This document shows, one piece after another, positions 1-11,837 of a stretch of DNA of 64,000 nucleotides. The first letter of the stretch is position 1; every line of letters begins with the position of its first letter. Origin of the DNA: Lates calcarifer (taxonomy: Eukaryota > Chordata > Actinopteri > Centropomidae); NCBI RefSeq assembly GCF_001640805.2, contig NC_066856.1, forward strand, positions 3,758,826 to 3,822,825, in the 5' to 3' direction. The notes under the pieces were generated by a model. It saw nothing but the letters and a program-made list of their open reading frames with translations, had not been told where the DNA came from and made no database searches. The position numbers and the translations under genes are program-made.

Positions 1-1190
1 CCTCTCTTTGCCTCTCTCCATCCTCATCCATCGTTCTTATTAGGAATGTGTCCAGTATCTCCGTCCCGCTGTGCACGACCTTTGGCTCCCCACCCAGGTG
101 TACATGCATTGGTGGAGATGACCTTTAACCTTGGCCTTTGTCTGACTCCGCTGGGAGATGTCGCTGTGTGTGCATGTGCATGTTTCATAGGAGTGTGAAC
201 AGGGGTTAAAAGATGTGATCTGTGCTTTAGCAACCTTGATCATCACGCCCTCCTTTTTCCACCAGCACCTGGACGTCTATCCTCCATTTACCCGTCACAC
301 ACGCTGATCACTCCCTCACGTCCTTTACTCATTCACTCCTCTCCTCCTCACACACATTTCACCCTCAGATATGTGGTTTTCCTGCTTCTCCTCCACTTAA
401 TTGGGCTGAGAGGCTTGGACAGCACCTGTTGTTTTGAATCCAGCGATTATCAACAGTTTTCGTCTTCCTCCCCTCTACTAACAGCAGAGACTCACAGCCC
501 CGCTGAGCTGCTGTTGTGTCAAAGTTTCAAGCTCTAGAGGCTCCAGAGGTTTTTACATGTCCTGTGTGTAAATAATGAAAGGAGACTCCATTTGCTAATT
601 AGAGACAGAAACTAAGAAAAGATGTCTTGTTTGTGATAATTTCATATCATCTCTTCTGGGTGAATGCCTTGCAACAAATCATGTCTAAGAGCCACAGCAG
701 GTTTGTAGTTGGATCATAATGCATTTTAAGAGGCTTTTAAAAGCATTTTCTCAGTCTTACTAAATGATGGTAGGTTTTTTTTTTCACACAACAGACAAAC
801 CAAATGGAGAAAAGTAGTAATTTGAGCCAGCAGGGAAGTTGAGCCACCCCTTATTAACTACAGACATAATTGGTTGTGTGCCATTCACAGTATTCACACA
901 GTGCTGCAGGAGAGCACGCGGTCTGAGCGGCACGTCTTTCATTCCAAATGATTTTTTGTATGTTGACAATGTCATGATACTGAGGAGGAACCAAACAGAA
1001 GCTCAGTCATTTTTTAGCATGAATTAGCACTGAATTGAATTATTTCAAATATTACATGACCAAGAGCCATTCACTCTTTTGGTGATAAAGAGAATTATTT
1101 TATGATTATAGTTCAGTGTAATTATGGCTGGCGACTGAATTGACTACTTTGCTGTTGCTCCACACTGAGAATCCTGCAAAGGATGTAAGA
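1..1190. other. Intergenic 3' flank, nothing recognised
   Basis: Mixed AT-rich sequence with short open frames only. No splice-linked conserved peptide, RNA gene or mobile element that I can support. Confidence 0.6.
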
Positions 1191-1199
1191 CAGATGCCA

Positions 1200-1512
1200 A
1201 CACACTCTATGACATTAAGACTCCTAGGCAGGCAAAACAATCTTAGCTCTTAGTCTTTGAAAGCTTTGTTCACCAGCTAACTGCTAACTTTGTCTGTTTG
1301 CTGGTTGGTGCTGGTGAGAGAGGGGAAACCGAGCCAAAACACTAAAGCTGTGGGCCTCGAAACCAAAGAGCTAAAAGATGCTGAAACATTCCACAGAGCT
1401 TAGGGGAACCACAGAGTTTGGTCACAAGTCTGTGTTGGATCATCACTAAGGTGTGACTAACCACGTTAGATAACATCATATGTCTTAGAGTAAATCAGTG
1501 CAGCTTTAAAGA
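1200..1512 (+). repeat. Dispersed repeat family R1, copy 1
   Basis: Contains caccagctaactgctaact, a degenerate gctgtggg/aaccaaa/agagctaaaagatg middle and the terminal motif agtgcagctttaaag. The same order of motifs recurs at 6590-6920 (inverted) and 16640-16952, so this is a copy of an interspersed, probably non-autonomous element. Non-coding. Confidence 0.6.
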
Positions 1513-2920
1513 ACCCTCATGTCTCAGAAACATTTAATACTCAACCTGTGCATTTCCAACGTACATCAGGTTTTCAGTGCCTGCTCTGTAGGTGCATGTC
1601 AGTCAGTATTTTCAGAGCGATTTTGGCTTTGCCTACACTCCCCCTCATCTTGGGCATATTAGTATTTTGAAAGTGTTTATTTTAGAAATAATCTCAATTT
1701 CCAGTGATGTTCAACATCCTGAAATAAATGTTCAAATCTTACTTGGAGACAGCGTCACTTTGCTCCAGGGGTGCCAGCGTGGCTCATCTCACCTTTGTTC
1801 CTTAAACTGAAGGTAAAAAGTGCCAGTGATGAGGTTTTCACATGTCAGTGGAGATATGTTCTGTCAGTATAAACCAGAGCAGATACAGAGATCCTGACAA
1901 TGATTTTGGTGTTCAACATACACTAAACTGACCAAACTAATGCTAATTCCTGTCATTATCAATCATACAGACACACTTTCATTTGCTTTCTTATCATAAC
2001 CTTTAAAATGACCCCAGAAATGAGGCTCCCAGTCAGAGGAAGGGTGATAGAGGGAAATGAGGGGAAGAAAGGGGGAGGGAATAAAACAAGATGATGAGGG
2101 GGGGATCCTAATCAGTGCCGGCAGCATCAATTCTCTCCTTCTGTCTCTGTCTGTCTCCATTTCCTCGAGCTCTTTTCATTAAGACACCGGAGGCCTCGCT
2201 TCTGCGCCGGCGTCCATCAGCACCCCCCTGACCTTTTGATCCCCGCCGGAGTGTGTGGGAGCTCGGAGATGTGTGTGTTTTCAGTTTGGCTGGCAGTCCA
2301 CGCCTCCAGGCTCTGTTGTGCCTTCTGTCCATGTCATCATTCACGGGGTGCATGCTGGGGAGCATTGTGGGCCTTGGGGGGTGGGGGGGTCGTGTGGAAG
2401 TGATCCAGAAATCCAGATTAAGAAGAAGAGGAAGACACAGTTTGTCCTTAACAAACGCAAGTGACTGAGTGAAAAAATCAAGAAAGAGATATAAAACCCC
2501 AAGGGTGAGTGTGTGTCATGAGTCTGTAATCCAACCCGTCTCTCCTATGACCCCCCCCCCACCCTCCTCCATCTCAGGAAGGAGAACAGGTTGGAGCCCC
2601 ATCTCTCTGTGCCAGATGGCTCCACATTGACAAATCAATTAGGCTCCACCTCATCACCAGGGGGACCGGGGCTACAAACCTGCCCGCCTCCACCCCCACC
2701 ACCCTGGGGTCCTCTGTCGACCACTCCTCCGTCTCTCCTCGCCTTAATCACCCCCCTGATCCCCCGAAAGCTTTGCCTGGGTAAAAGAGGGCAAGGAGGC
2801 AAGAAAAAAAAAGATAAAACAAAGAGGCTGGCAGCGCATGAATCACCTAGCATCAATATGGATGACTTCCATGCTAATGCAGAGGGGACCAGAGAGGAAC
2901 AGTGGCAAAAGCTTGATTTT
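1513..2920. other. Intergenic, no gene; GC-rich patch at 2110-2400
   Basis: Open frames here are short and overlap on both strands. The block from about 2110 to 2260 (ending in CCGG-rich sequence) and that at 2600-2900 are low in repeats and could be non-coding conserved sequence, but nothing distinguishes a function. Confidence 0.4.
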
Positions 2921-2924
2921 GTGA

Positions 2925-2940
2925 GTGTGTGTGTGTGTGT

Positions 2941-2977
<37 letters not shown>
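2925..2977 (+). repeat. (GT)n microsatellite
   Basis: About 26 GT units with one GGTG interruption at 2940-2942. It explains the Val/Cys-rich open frames here, which are not coding. Confidence 0.95.
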
Positions 2978-2979
<2 letters not shown>

Positions 2980-3939
2980 ACAAGCTCAGTCAGAGCAGAT
3001 TTGCCATGTGCTGAAGAGCCAAGTGTCTCTAGTTGTTTTTCCTTCCCTGTGTGGAGGTGGAAGAGGAGGAGGAAGATGAGGAGGAGGAGGGAGGAGGGTG
3101 GACGTTTTGGGGAAGTTAATCCAAGGAGAATAAACAGCGCAGCCTGGAGCAGGTATGCATCTGGGTCGCAGAGAAGAGGGGGAACCCGTGTTCTTCACTA
3201 CACCCTAGTGGGAGAGAGGAGACAGTGCAGGGAGAGGGATGGACAGAGGCAGAACTGCCGAGCAGACAACACGGCACACTGAAGGTTCTGATGATTTTCG
3301 CTGCTGTTGGGAGGTTTGAATGGACTCGTGAAGATTTATGTAAATGCAAACAAAGGCAAAGATCAAAGATCACCCTTGACCCTGCATGGTTTGCTGTGAA
3401 ATGTTGTTTAAAGACTTGACAAAGCTTGTAAGGAGACCTTGAGTTTGGGATTATTTTGTCAAAAGTCCTTAGTGGGGTTTCAGTACTGTAAAATCATCAT
3501 CGTTATCATGCTGTTCATGAACTCTTCTTCTGTGGGTTTATAACTGCAAGTGACACAAAAATATTGATTAGTGCAGCTTTAAAGTTTGTGGAGTTTGGTA
3601 GTGAAGAGGAGGGTGGTGAATCTGTGAGGTAAAAAGCTCTAAAAGCAACAAGGAAGAGATGTGAATCTGAAAGTGTTGGCAAATTTTCCCAATTTTTCCA
3701 CAGTGTGTCATGTACATCACAAACCCTCCAAGAGGCCTTGAGCTCACAGATGAAGGAGCGAGGGGAAGGTGGGAGGTGGGTTTTTGCACGTCGGGAGGGG
3801 CAGTGGTGGTGGTGGGGGGGGTGATTGAGAGATGTGTGGGTGCCCTCCTGGCTCGGCCCAATCCCTGCGTCCCTTTACTCATCCGATCTGGGGGCAGCAA
3901 CGAGAGAGGAGAAAGCAAGAGCTGATGCCGAGACCCCTG

Positions 3940-4195
3940 GGGAGAGATTAGCGCTGACAGCACAACAAAGAAGAATTATGCCAGGGGCCCTCAGCTCTTC
4001 GACAAATTCAAATGTAATGTATGGCTTTAACTGCGCCAAGGAGGATCAACATAATATATGATCGACCCACTTTGCGGTGCGCTCCGTTGGCAGTGATGTA
4101 AAAGCGATTTATGCCCGTAAAAATGCGCAGGCTAATTAAGTAAGACGTTGGCACAGGAGCAAATCAAATGAGCTTATGAGAGAGCTGGCAAAGTA
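3940..4195. promoter_or_regulatory. Candidate conserved non-coding element A
   Basis: High-complexity, repeat-free block with even composition, CpGs and homeodomain/POU-like motifs (GCTAATTAAGTAAG, TTCAAATGTAATGT), flanked by a poly-C run. It has no open frame with coding character. The look is that of a conserved vertebrate enhancer, but I cannot align it. Confidence 0.3.
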
Positions 4196-4203
4196 GACCG
4201 CCA

Positions 4204-4220
4204 CCCCCCCCCCCCCCCCC
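4204..4220 (+). repeat. Poly-C run
   Basis: Seventeen consecutive C. Prone to length error in assembly. Confidence 0.9.
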
Positions 4221-4299
4221 GAAAGGTTTACCTGCGGTGAGGGAGAGAAAACTTCTGCTGGGTTTCAAATCAGAGGCAGGAACACTCACGATCAAGAAT

Positions 4300-4520
4300 T
4301 TTCTGATCAAATGTAGACGGCCACGTGTGAGGCTGTTGATCCTTTAATTAAATTCTTGTTTGTGATTTGTTTAGGGTCCCTCCCGGCAGCGTCAGGGGCC
4401 CGGGGCCTCTGTAATTACGCAGGGCCTTTCCTCCAATCAGACAGCTGTGAAAGGGCTGTGGATGAAATGTCCTAATTAGAGCCTCAGTGGAGAAAGGCCC
4501 CACCAGGGGAATACATGTGC
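4300..4520. promoter_or_regulatory. Candidate conserved non-coding element B
   Basis: Contains CCTTTAATTAAATTC, CTGTAATTACGCAGGG and CCTAATTAGAGCC: three TAATTA-type homeodomain cores within about 150 bp, set in otherwise complex GC-balanced sequence. Enhancer-like by appearance only. Confidence 0.3.
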
Positions 4521-5455
4521 TGTTAGCTAACAGATTCTGGAGCCAACGGTGTTAATGAGACAGAGAAAAAAACAGACACCCCCCCCCTTTTAATATTAAT
4601 CAGAGCACCTAGTTCTTCCTGTCTCACTGTCAGTTCTTATCATGGCCAACCTCAACCTCACATCTCCATCCAGGTTGGAAGATCACTTCACTGCTGCTCT
4701 TATTACCAGACAAGAATCCTCTCCCTCTGTTGCTCATTGCTTCGTCAGTCTGAATTAAAAGAAAACACATAGAGTGTTTCTGAGTGTAATCATCACTTAA
4801 CGGCCTCAAAAACCCATACACACCACTAACACATAATCGCAGCGTCTCCAGGGGGACGCGTGTGTTCGTGCAGAGGAAGGAGGGGCAGTCAGCCAGCTCA
4901 GCCCATTTCTCTAATGAGCTGCTGAATAGGCCATGTCAGAGACCTACAGAGGCTAACTACCACCTAAGGCCTGTGGTACTTCCCTTCATGGAGAAGGCAG
5001 ACAGTTTATTTGATGCTAATATTCCAGCCAGGGGGAGGATGTTATAACCACCAGTTAACAAAGCCAGAGAAGTTCTTTTTGTTGATGAAGATTTCTTTTG
5101 TTCTAGCAACAGTAGGAGTGTTCAGTTGATGGAAGTCTCCCTCCACCTCTGCATACATACAGTATGGCACTATTGTCTTGGTGTTCTCACTCTCTATCTA
5201 CAGTTAATTTCCCCAGACCCCTATAACAGCTGCTGCAGGTAGACCTCGGAGAGGTGTAATGTGGCGCCTCATCTCAATTCTCCAAACCGCCCTCCCTCTC
5301 CAGCCAACTCGTTTCAATGCTCACACAGCAGGAGAAAGTGCATATAGGTGTGAAGTTGTCAAATCTTCTGCAGCAAGTGAAGAGAGAAAGGAAGCTGGCT
5401 CAGACTACAGAGGTGTGTGTGTGTCCAAGGGTAAATAAATAGCTATTCTGGAGAG
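4521..5455. other. Intergenic, nothing recognised
   Basis: No coding signal, RNA gene or mobile element that I can support. One short open frame at 4862-5047 has no family resemblance. Confidence 0.5.
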
Positions 5456-5459
5456 GGGC

Positions 5460-5860
5460 CTTTATCTGTCATGGAGCGCTGATACAGTCTTGCCTTGTAT
5501 TTATTGCCTACTTAATGGACTTGATTGTATTACTGAAGGTAAGGAGGGAAAAAAAATCCATTGCCAGCTAGAAGGTACTTTCAGCATCCTGCAATTACCT
5601 TATGTAAATCCTGGCCTGGAATGTTGATCCACTGCTATTTAAAATGCATTGAATTTCCATGGAAAATGATCCACTCCTGCCGCCTGAAGCTCATTAATAA
5701 CGACGACGAGCTGGGCTGACATTTGGAATACTTACACGCTTACTTAGCATTGCCATGCATGCGAGAACACAGCCTAGTCTGCCATGCGCTGCAGCTATGA
5801 CAGCACATTTGGAAAAAGGATGGCTTTGAATTAAAGCGCGCCAGCAAATGAGTTATTTCT
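5460..5860. promoter_or_regulatory. Candidate conserved non-coding element C
   Basis: About 400 bp of complex sequence with AATGGACTTGATTG, TTGAATTTCCATGGAAAATG (containing the palindrome TTTCCATGGAAA) and GCTCATTAATAACGACGACG. No open frame and no repeat motif. Looks like a developmental enhancer. Untested. Confidence 0.35.
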
Positions 5861-6034
5861 GCAACAGGAACCAGTTCTTCTTCTTCTTGCACATGATGTT
5901 ATGCTTGTAAGGGCTCACGCAATCTTTGATCATGCAGACAGAGGAGCGCAGGAAGTGTGCAAGCTTCCATGTGTTTGCTGAACTTTACCATTACAGCAAC
6001 ACACCTGCACCATATCTGATACTGTTGCAGTCAG

Positions 6035-6370
6035 TTTTAAAGGGGCAGTTCCCCCAAATGACAAAGAACGTTTTCTCACTTAAGTCTAGTGGTATGAGGA
6101 CAGGTGAACAGAAGCTTCCCCCCCCAGTATGATGGAGGTGATGCATTACGTCTGTAGTACTCACACCTTTTAAGTATTGAAAGGGGCACTCCACCAGTTT
6201 TACACATTAGGATCAGTTTACTTGTCACGTGGAACACTGCTCTGCTGTGAAACAGTACAGTTTGTGCTCTGTCTCTGGAAGGAAGCTTTATAAAGTCTGA
6301 GAAGATGAAAACCCTGATCATGTCAGACAAACAACAGGAAGTCAGTGCTCTGTACTGACCTGACATTACT
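6035..6370. repeat. Dispersed teleost-type repeat fragments
   Basis: Two adjacent segments begin aaaggggcagttcccccaaa and aaaggggcactccaccagtt. Both resemble starts of common interspersed teleost elements. Open frames across this block are therefore not gene evidence. Confidence 0.4.
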
Positions 6371-6589
6371 CTAGTGGCTAGCAGAGGGGCTGACGTTGGT
6401 GAGATGGATGCACAGGAGCCAGTGGAATATCAGTCGTCCTGTCAGGCCAGCTGTACAGGCATAAGCTGTTGGTGCAGGTGCTGTACAATAGCCTGTAAAA
6501 GTGGTTAATGTTTTCAAATGGATGAGAAAATATGAGGCTGTAGAGCCTCTAATTCAAATCTCAACTAAATAAAAATAAAACTTGACTCT

Positions 6590-6920
6590 GTTTAAAGCTG
6601 CACTAATGAATATTTTTATATTGACAATCAAATGGCCATGCTTGTTTGAGAATCATCACCCAACTGTGCAGTTTCTCTGAGCATCATGAAGGTTTTTAGC
6701 ATCTTTTAGTACATTGTTTTAGTTTCAAGTTTTACAGCCATTTCAAGCAGCAGAAAACAACAGTTCTCAGTGAGAAACCTCTGAAAATGCACTGGTGCAC
6801 CAACTGCTCAGCATCAAACAGCAGGCTGGAAAACTTAGCAGCTAGCTGGAGAACACAGTGCAGCATTTAGCAGCTAAAGAGGACACTAGTAACTGCTGGA
6901 TGTGTGAATCACCAACTGTT
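6590..6920 (-). repeat. Dispersed repeat family R1, copy 2 (inverted)
   Basis: Begins tttaaagctgcactaatgaa, the reverse complement of the family terminus. Its reverse complement carries cctctttagctgctaaatgc and ttctccagctagctgctaag in the same order as the copy at 16640. The middle (aactaaaacaatgtactaaa) also corresponds. Confidence 0.65.
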
Positions 6921-8250
6921 TACCAGCACTTTTGCCATGAAGGATTTGATGCCTAAATTCTGATACTGATGTTTTACAAATATTTTATGAATGCTGCATT
7001 AAACTCTGTTTTATAATTTCAAACTAACAGCAGTATCCTTTGGTTTAGCAGCCATTTGCTCACTGAGCCATGAGTAAAAAGCAGTGGGTAAAGTACAGAG
7101 GTCTTTACCTCAGAGTGGCAAAAACTCCCAACCATTTTGTTCCTCATCCAGCCACTTTGCTGACAGCCCACCTGCAAATGAAGCAGGGGGGAAGCAGCTG
7201 AAGATTCATAAATCTTTTATGCTCCATAATGGCTTGTTCACATTACCTGCCCACACCTCAGCCTCCACGGAGCAGGCCAGGCCAGCACTGAACAGATCAG
7301 GCCTGAAAACCACTGCGAGCATATGGAGCACTTCAAACACTCAAAGCCTCCCCGGGCCTAAGCTGTGGTCGCACCCATGAATTATAGAAATGATCTAATT
7401 GTTTTCTCATTTGGAAATTCTGGGGGCCCTCCTCTCTGCGTCTCAGTTTTAACGGCCTGTGGTTTCCAGCAGGGCACATGATTCAGCGCTGCCTACCTCC
7501 AACACATTTGTTGAATCCAAGGTGGTCTGTCCTATCAAAACAGAGCCAGAGCTGAGGCATAAGTCAGACCTGTTGCAGTAAATTAACAGGTAGGCAAGAG
7601 AGGAGAGGGGGTTAAACTGGATTTCAAAGAGGAGCGGTTATGATCTGAGGAGGGGCTCGTGTGGCATTAAATACACATCAAAACAAACCTAGGCCATTCT
7701 GACTCCACCAAGAATCTATTTTTTGAAAGTACATTATTACTAGAAAAAGAAAAAATAGTTGAAAAGTATGTAAGAATGACAAAAGTCAAACCAGAGACAA
7801 ACCAGAGATACTAAGTCAAAGTCGTGGCTTACAGAGTCAAAATATTACACAGTGGGTACACAATTGGATGACATCTTGAATTTGTTCATATGGTCTTTGA
7901 TCGTTCAGAGACGAGTGTAGGTTTGACTTTATTAGACCATTTCTCCAATTAGAAAGAATTCCCAATTAAAGTATGTTGTTTTTTGTGCTTTATCCAGACT
8001 AACAGGTAAGTACTTTTTTATTTACTCTAAAGTGAACTTTTAGTTCATCATCTCAGTTATTAGTTAGTTATTATTAATCTAAGTATCTCAAAAATTCTAA
8101 TCCTAATTTTGACTTAATTGACTTATCTCAATTTTTGCTTATCATGTTTTTATTTTTTATGATTCTTAACTTTTCAGTTATTTTTTCCCCTTCTAGGCTT
8201 CCATACCAATGGCAGATTGAGGGGAGACTAAAAGCAAAGCACACATAGAT
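6921..8250. other. Intergenic, AT-rich, nothing recognised
   Basis: Mostly AT-rich with one short unsupported open frame (7084-7380). The segment at 7190-7440 (ending AATTATAGAAATGATCTAATT) is complex and might be conserved non-coding sequence. Confidence 0.4.
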
Positions 8251-8364
8251 ACCCAAAACACACACACACACACACCTGCAGAAAAATAAAGAGAAATCTG
8301 AATGTAGTGTTCCCCTCAGTATGGCCCACAGTGAGCAGTCTTGCTCAGCACTCGCTCCACCTCG

Positions 8365-8690
8365 TGCTTCTTAATCAAAACTGGCACTGTGGCAATTACC
8401 TAATTAGACATCAATTAATCCGCACCCTTCAGGTCCGCAGCCGAGTTTGACCTGCGGAGTAATGACAAAAATGCCTTCGAAGAACGGAGAAATCAGATTA
8501 ATGGAAGCTGAGCGGCAGAGGTTGTGCTGCATTCGAGAAATCCCCAGAAATATACTACAATTCATTTCATAATTAACAGGTAGGAATATAATTGATTGAG
8601 ATGTGAAAGCTTAATCACTCAATTCAATAACCAGGATATCAGTGTTGAGTAGATTAATTCAATTATGTAATTAAAGCCAAGGGAAAGGTG
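8365..8690. promoter_or_regulatory. Candidate conserved non-coding element D
   Basis: Contains GGCAATTACCTAATTAGACA, TCAATTAATCCGC and CATAATTAACAGG, with CpG-bearing complex sequence between. Repeat-free and without coding character. It lies just beyond the candidate 3' end of arhgap12. Confidence 0.35.
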
Positions 8691-8827
8691 AAGCTTTAGA
8701 GTAGATTGAAGGTTACACAGCAGACTCAGCCCCTCCTGTCACCTCTGTCCACCACCAACATTTAACCTTACATTCTCGCAGATAGCACATGCAGGAGTCT
8801 CACATTTAGTTTGTCTTTTTTTTTTTT

Positions 8828-8833
8828 TTTATT
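8828..8833 (-). terminator. Polyadenylation signal AATAAA (distal candidate)
   Basis: Canonical AATAAA on the minus strand merging straight into a genome-encoded run of A (plus-strand T run about 8816-8830). It could be a real distal signal, or the A-run could be an internal-priming trap in cDNA data. Confidence 0.4.
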
Positions 8834-9462
8834 AGACATAGCAATTTCACAAACAGCAGTTAGCCTGAAAATTACATTCAAAATGTGCAGCTGACCATGC
8901 GCAAACACTCCAGATACACTTTCAATCATGTACTTGTTTTTTTTCCACAATCTGTGTATTCTCATGTTTTAATTCAAATTTACAAAATCAAAATCATCTT
9001 TCACTGGTTCACCATCAAAGCATACACACCTCAGTCACTATAACACATTTTAACAACTAGTTTCTGTCACTGTACATATGCTCTGAAAGGTTTTTAAAGG
9101 CTCTTCTTTTCATTCTAACACCCATACAGTCCCATACATCAACCTTTGAAATATTCTCATTACCGTTTCCCTTCTCTGCATACTCTTTATAGTAGCAAAG
9201 GTGAGGAGAGGTCATCAAGAGAGTTGGACACAATTCATGTAAAATGATAACATAGCAGTTCCCAGAAATCCACTTAGTTGTTTCCCAGTAACACCATGAT
9301 CTCGGTTATGTTTCCTGCCACTGCAGACACTAACACTGAAGTTCATACACGAGCACAGACGACGACCCTCGGCAGCTTAACGCAAACTTTACCAAAAGCA
9401 CGTCAGACTACACAACACGCAGTTTGTACAAAGTGGCAAGACAAGGATGCTTCTGCTCAGGT

Positions 9463-9468
9463 TTTATT
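9463..9468 (-). terminator. Polyadenylation signal AATAAA (proximal candidate)
   Basis: Canonical AATAAA on the minus strand about 830 nt after the arhgap12 stop. The downstream minus-strand sequence (lower plus coordinates) is GT-containing. Plausible proximal cleavage site. Confidence 0.45.
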
Positions 9469-10295
9469 CCATTTAGGTTAATTCACTCACACACACAAAC
9501 AGAGGGTTTGTCCTCCGTCATTCAAGTCATGGGACGCTCATGTCACAGGGTTAATGGTTAACACTGGTTGAAAGGGGGGACATGGAGGTGAGGTGGGGGG
9601 TTGTGGTGAAGTAAGAGGGATTGTGGGGACACGATCTGTGACTCCAGTTCATCCAAGTGCCAAAAGACAGTCAACATAACACTGATTATTTTTTCCACCT
9701 GATCCAAAACCACAGAGGGCTTACACATCACAGACAAAGCTCCACGACACAGAAAACGTATCCAGTTCTGATCCAGATTCAGATTCTGATCCTTCCTCCA
9801 GCAAGGTGAGGAGGGTGCCCGTTCAGGTTTTAATGCCGCAGAGGGAGCACGTTGGTGCCGTGATCCACTAAAGTCTGGTCGGACTCCACCAAGATGCGCA
9901 GGGTGCCACCGCCTCCGCTCTGGAGTTTGAATTACTGGCCACAGGGATCCAGTGCATGTTAATACACCTGAATATTCAAAACCACCAAATCACACGGACG
10001 TTTACACGTCATCACGGCATCACTACGAAACACTGTCCATCATCCAGACCGCTACTCGCAGCAGGAATGGCAACTGAAAAAGCGGGTGAAATCTGTACAC
10101 CTCTTTTAAATTCATCTCCAAAACTTCTGTAAGTGCAACACTTTCGTAAACGGTCCTGTCGATGAATGTAAATTAGATTATTTTCTCCCAACTGCTTGGT
10201 CCACAGCGTTGTTCAGTTCACCCAAAGAAAAGGGGGATAAAGGAAAAGAAGTCTGTGTTTTGAAAAGCCCGGCATCCTCCTCTGAGCGGGCGCCT

Positions 10296-10470
10296 CTACC
10301 TCCCGAAGATGCTTTCGTACTCGAGCAGTATAAGCTCCACTATCTGGTTCTGGTAGACCATGTGGACCGCAATGTTGCCCGTCTCTGTTTCGGGCCGGAG
10401 CAGCGTGGGTCCGAACACGATGGCCACGCTCTGGGTGGTCATGCGGTTGGCCTCTCCGTGGTCAATCACC
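10296..10470 (-). CDS. arhgap12: arhgap12 exon 18: RhoGAP C-terminus and stop
   Basis: The acceptor ccccaccag follows a purine-free but C/A-rich tract (ccacccc repeats on the minus strand). The stop TAG is at 10298-10296. It encodes VIDHGEANRMTTQSVAIVFG, then PTLLRPETETGNIAVHMVYQ and NQIVELILLEYESIFGR. The NRMTTQSVAIVFGPTLL block is the last RhoGAP signature. The human protein ends ELSSIFGR, so the native C-terminus is complete. Confidence 0.97.
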
Positions 10471-11505
10471 CTGGTGGGGGGTGGGGTGGGGTGGGGTGAA
10501 ACAAGAGGAGATTTAGAGATGGAATGTGTCATAATTGGCTTTAGCTGAGAGTGTATTTGTTTGTCAATTCTTTGGATTCAGTGCAGCTTCAGGGTTTCAT
10601 CTGGAAAAACAACATTACGTCTTTACACACATCTTTAGGGCTCGCGATGGAGCGCTGAGGCAAGCCTCACGACGCACACTCTGTAACACTACTGAACGCT
10701 CCAGGCAAGAGCATAATAGCCTTTTTAAATAGAATCTACATCCTTGCATGCAGATGCACAAAACAATAACATATTCATAGAAGGGAGAAAAAAAAAGGAG
10801 ATTAAATCCGCCCGCTGATATACGTAGACCTGCATACACTGAATGTCACGCTATAAATTTCCTCAAGAAACACCACTTCATAGGTACTGAATTACAGCAA
10901 ACACAGTGCCATATAAATGCAAATTGGAAACCAAGGCAAATGTCATTGTGAACATATGATATTGCCACTGGCTCCAGTGGGCTAAGAATACACGTTAAAC
11001 CTGGCTGTAGTTTGTGTTTGCCCACAGGCTGATCAGTCTGAGGAAAGGTAAACACAAAGAGGAAAAACTAGGCATGGGAGTCAAACAGGAGTTAATATAA
11101 ATAAGATATCCTCAGAGCCATTTATGATCATAAAACTCATTTAAGAGTTAAGATTAAATCTGAATAGCCAGGAATGTTGTTGAGGAAGTGTACACAGAGG
11201 TGTTGCAGAAGGAACAATTTCCATGGGTGCCTGGGTAGGTGCTTAGGAGCTAGGGCACCCATATCATAGTGACGCTGTAGATTAATAGAGGGACTGACAA
11301 AAGGTCCATTCTGAGTCCCCTCTAGGTTTTGATCACTCAGTTGTTTCATACAGGGATGTAAACTGTGTCATTTTGAGCAAACACTCTGTACAACACCCTG
11401 TCCAAACCTTTTACAATATGTATTCATTTTAAATAAAACATAACATGGACGCAGGTAAAAGCTGTAGTGACTTTTCAGCAGCAACACCAACCGGTGTGGT
11501 GAGTG

Positions 11506-11565
<60 letters not shown>

Positions 11566-11805
11566 GTAAAGGTATTAGTGCCTGGATCAAATGTGCTTTA
11601 TGGACAATTGCAATAGTTTGTTGTCACTTAATTGTACAGATTCAAGCAAGTGTGTATGAGGTGGATGTGTGTTGCCAGACTACATGTAGTTCTGTTTGTT
11701 CATTTATTTAATAGGGACAATGCATATCATGAAATTCTGAAAAAGCGTATAGAGCAAAATGCTCATTTCTTGGCAGAGAAGAGTGACAGGAAATGCAGAG
11801 GACAT

Positions 11806-11837
<32 letters not shown>

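Larger units (their letters stand above)
8815..10295 (-). other. arhgap12: arhgap12 3' UTR (candidate extent)
   Basis: Sequence downstream of the stop has no competing coding signal. It contains several polyadenylation signals on the minus strand: ATTAAA at 9829-9834, AATAAA at 9463-9468 and AATAAA at 8828-8833. The true end cannot be chosen from sequence alone. The 8828 signal would give a UTR of about 1.45 kb, the 9463 signal about 0.85 kb. Confidence 0.5.

Noticed and set aside
2591..3079. 162-codon plus-strand open frame
   Set aside because: Runs through the GT microsatellite and a GGA-rich tract. The reading is low complexity.
11445..11711. Poly-Asn protein
   Set aside because: Product of the (TAA)n microsatellite in the last intron.
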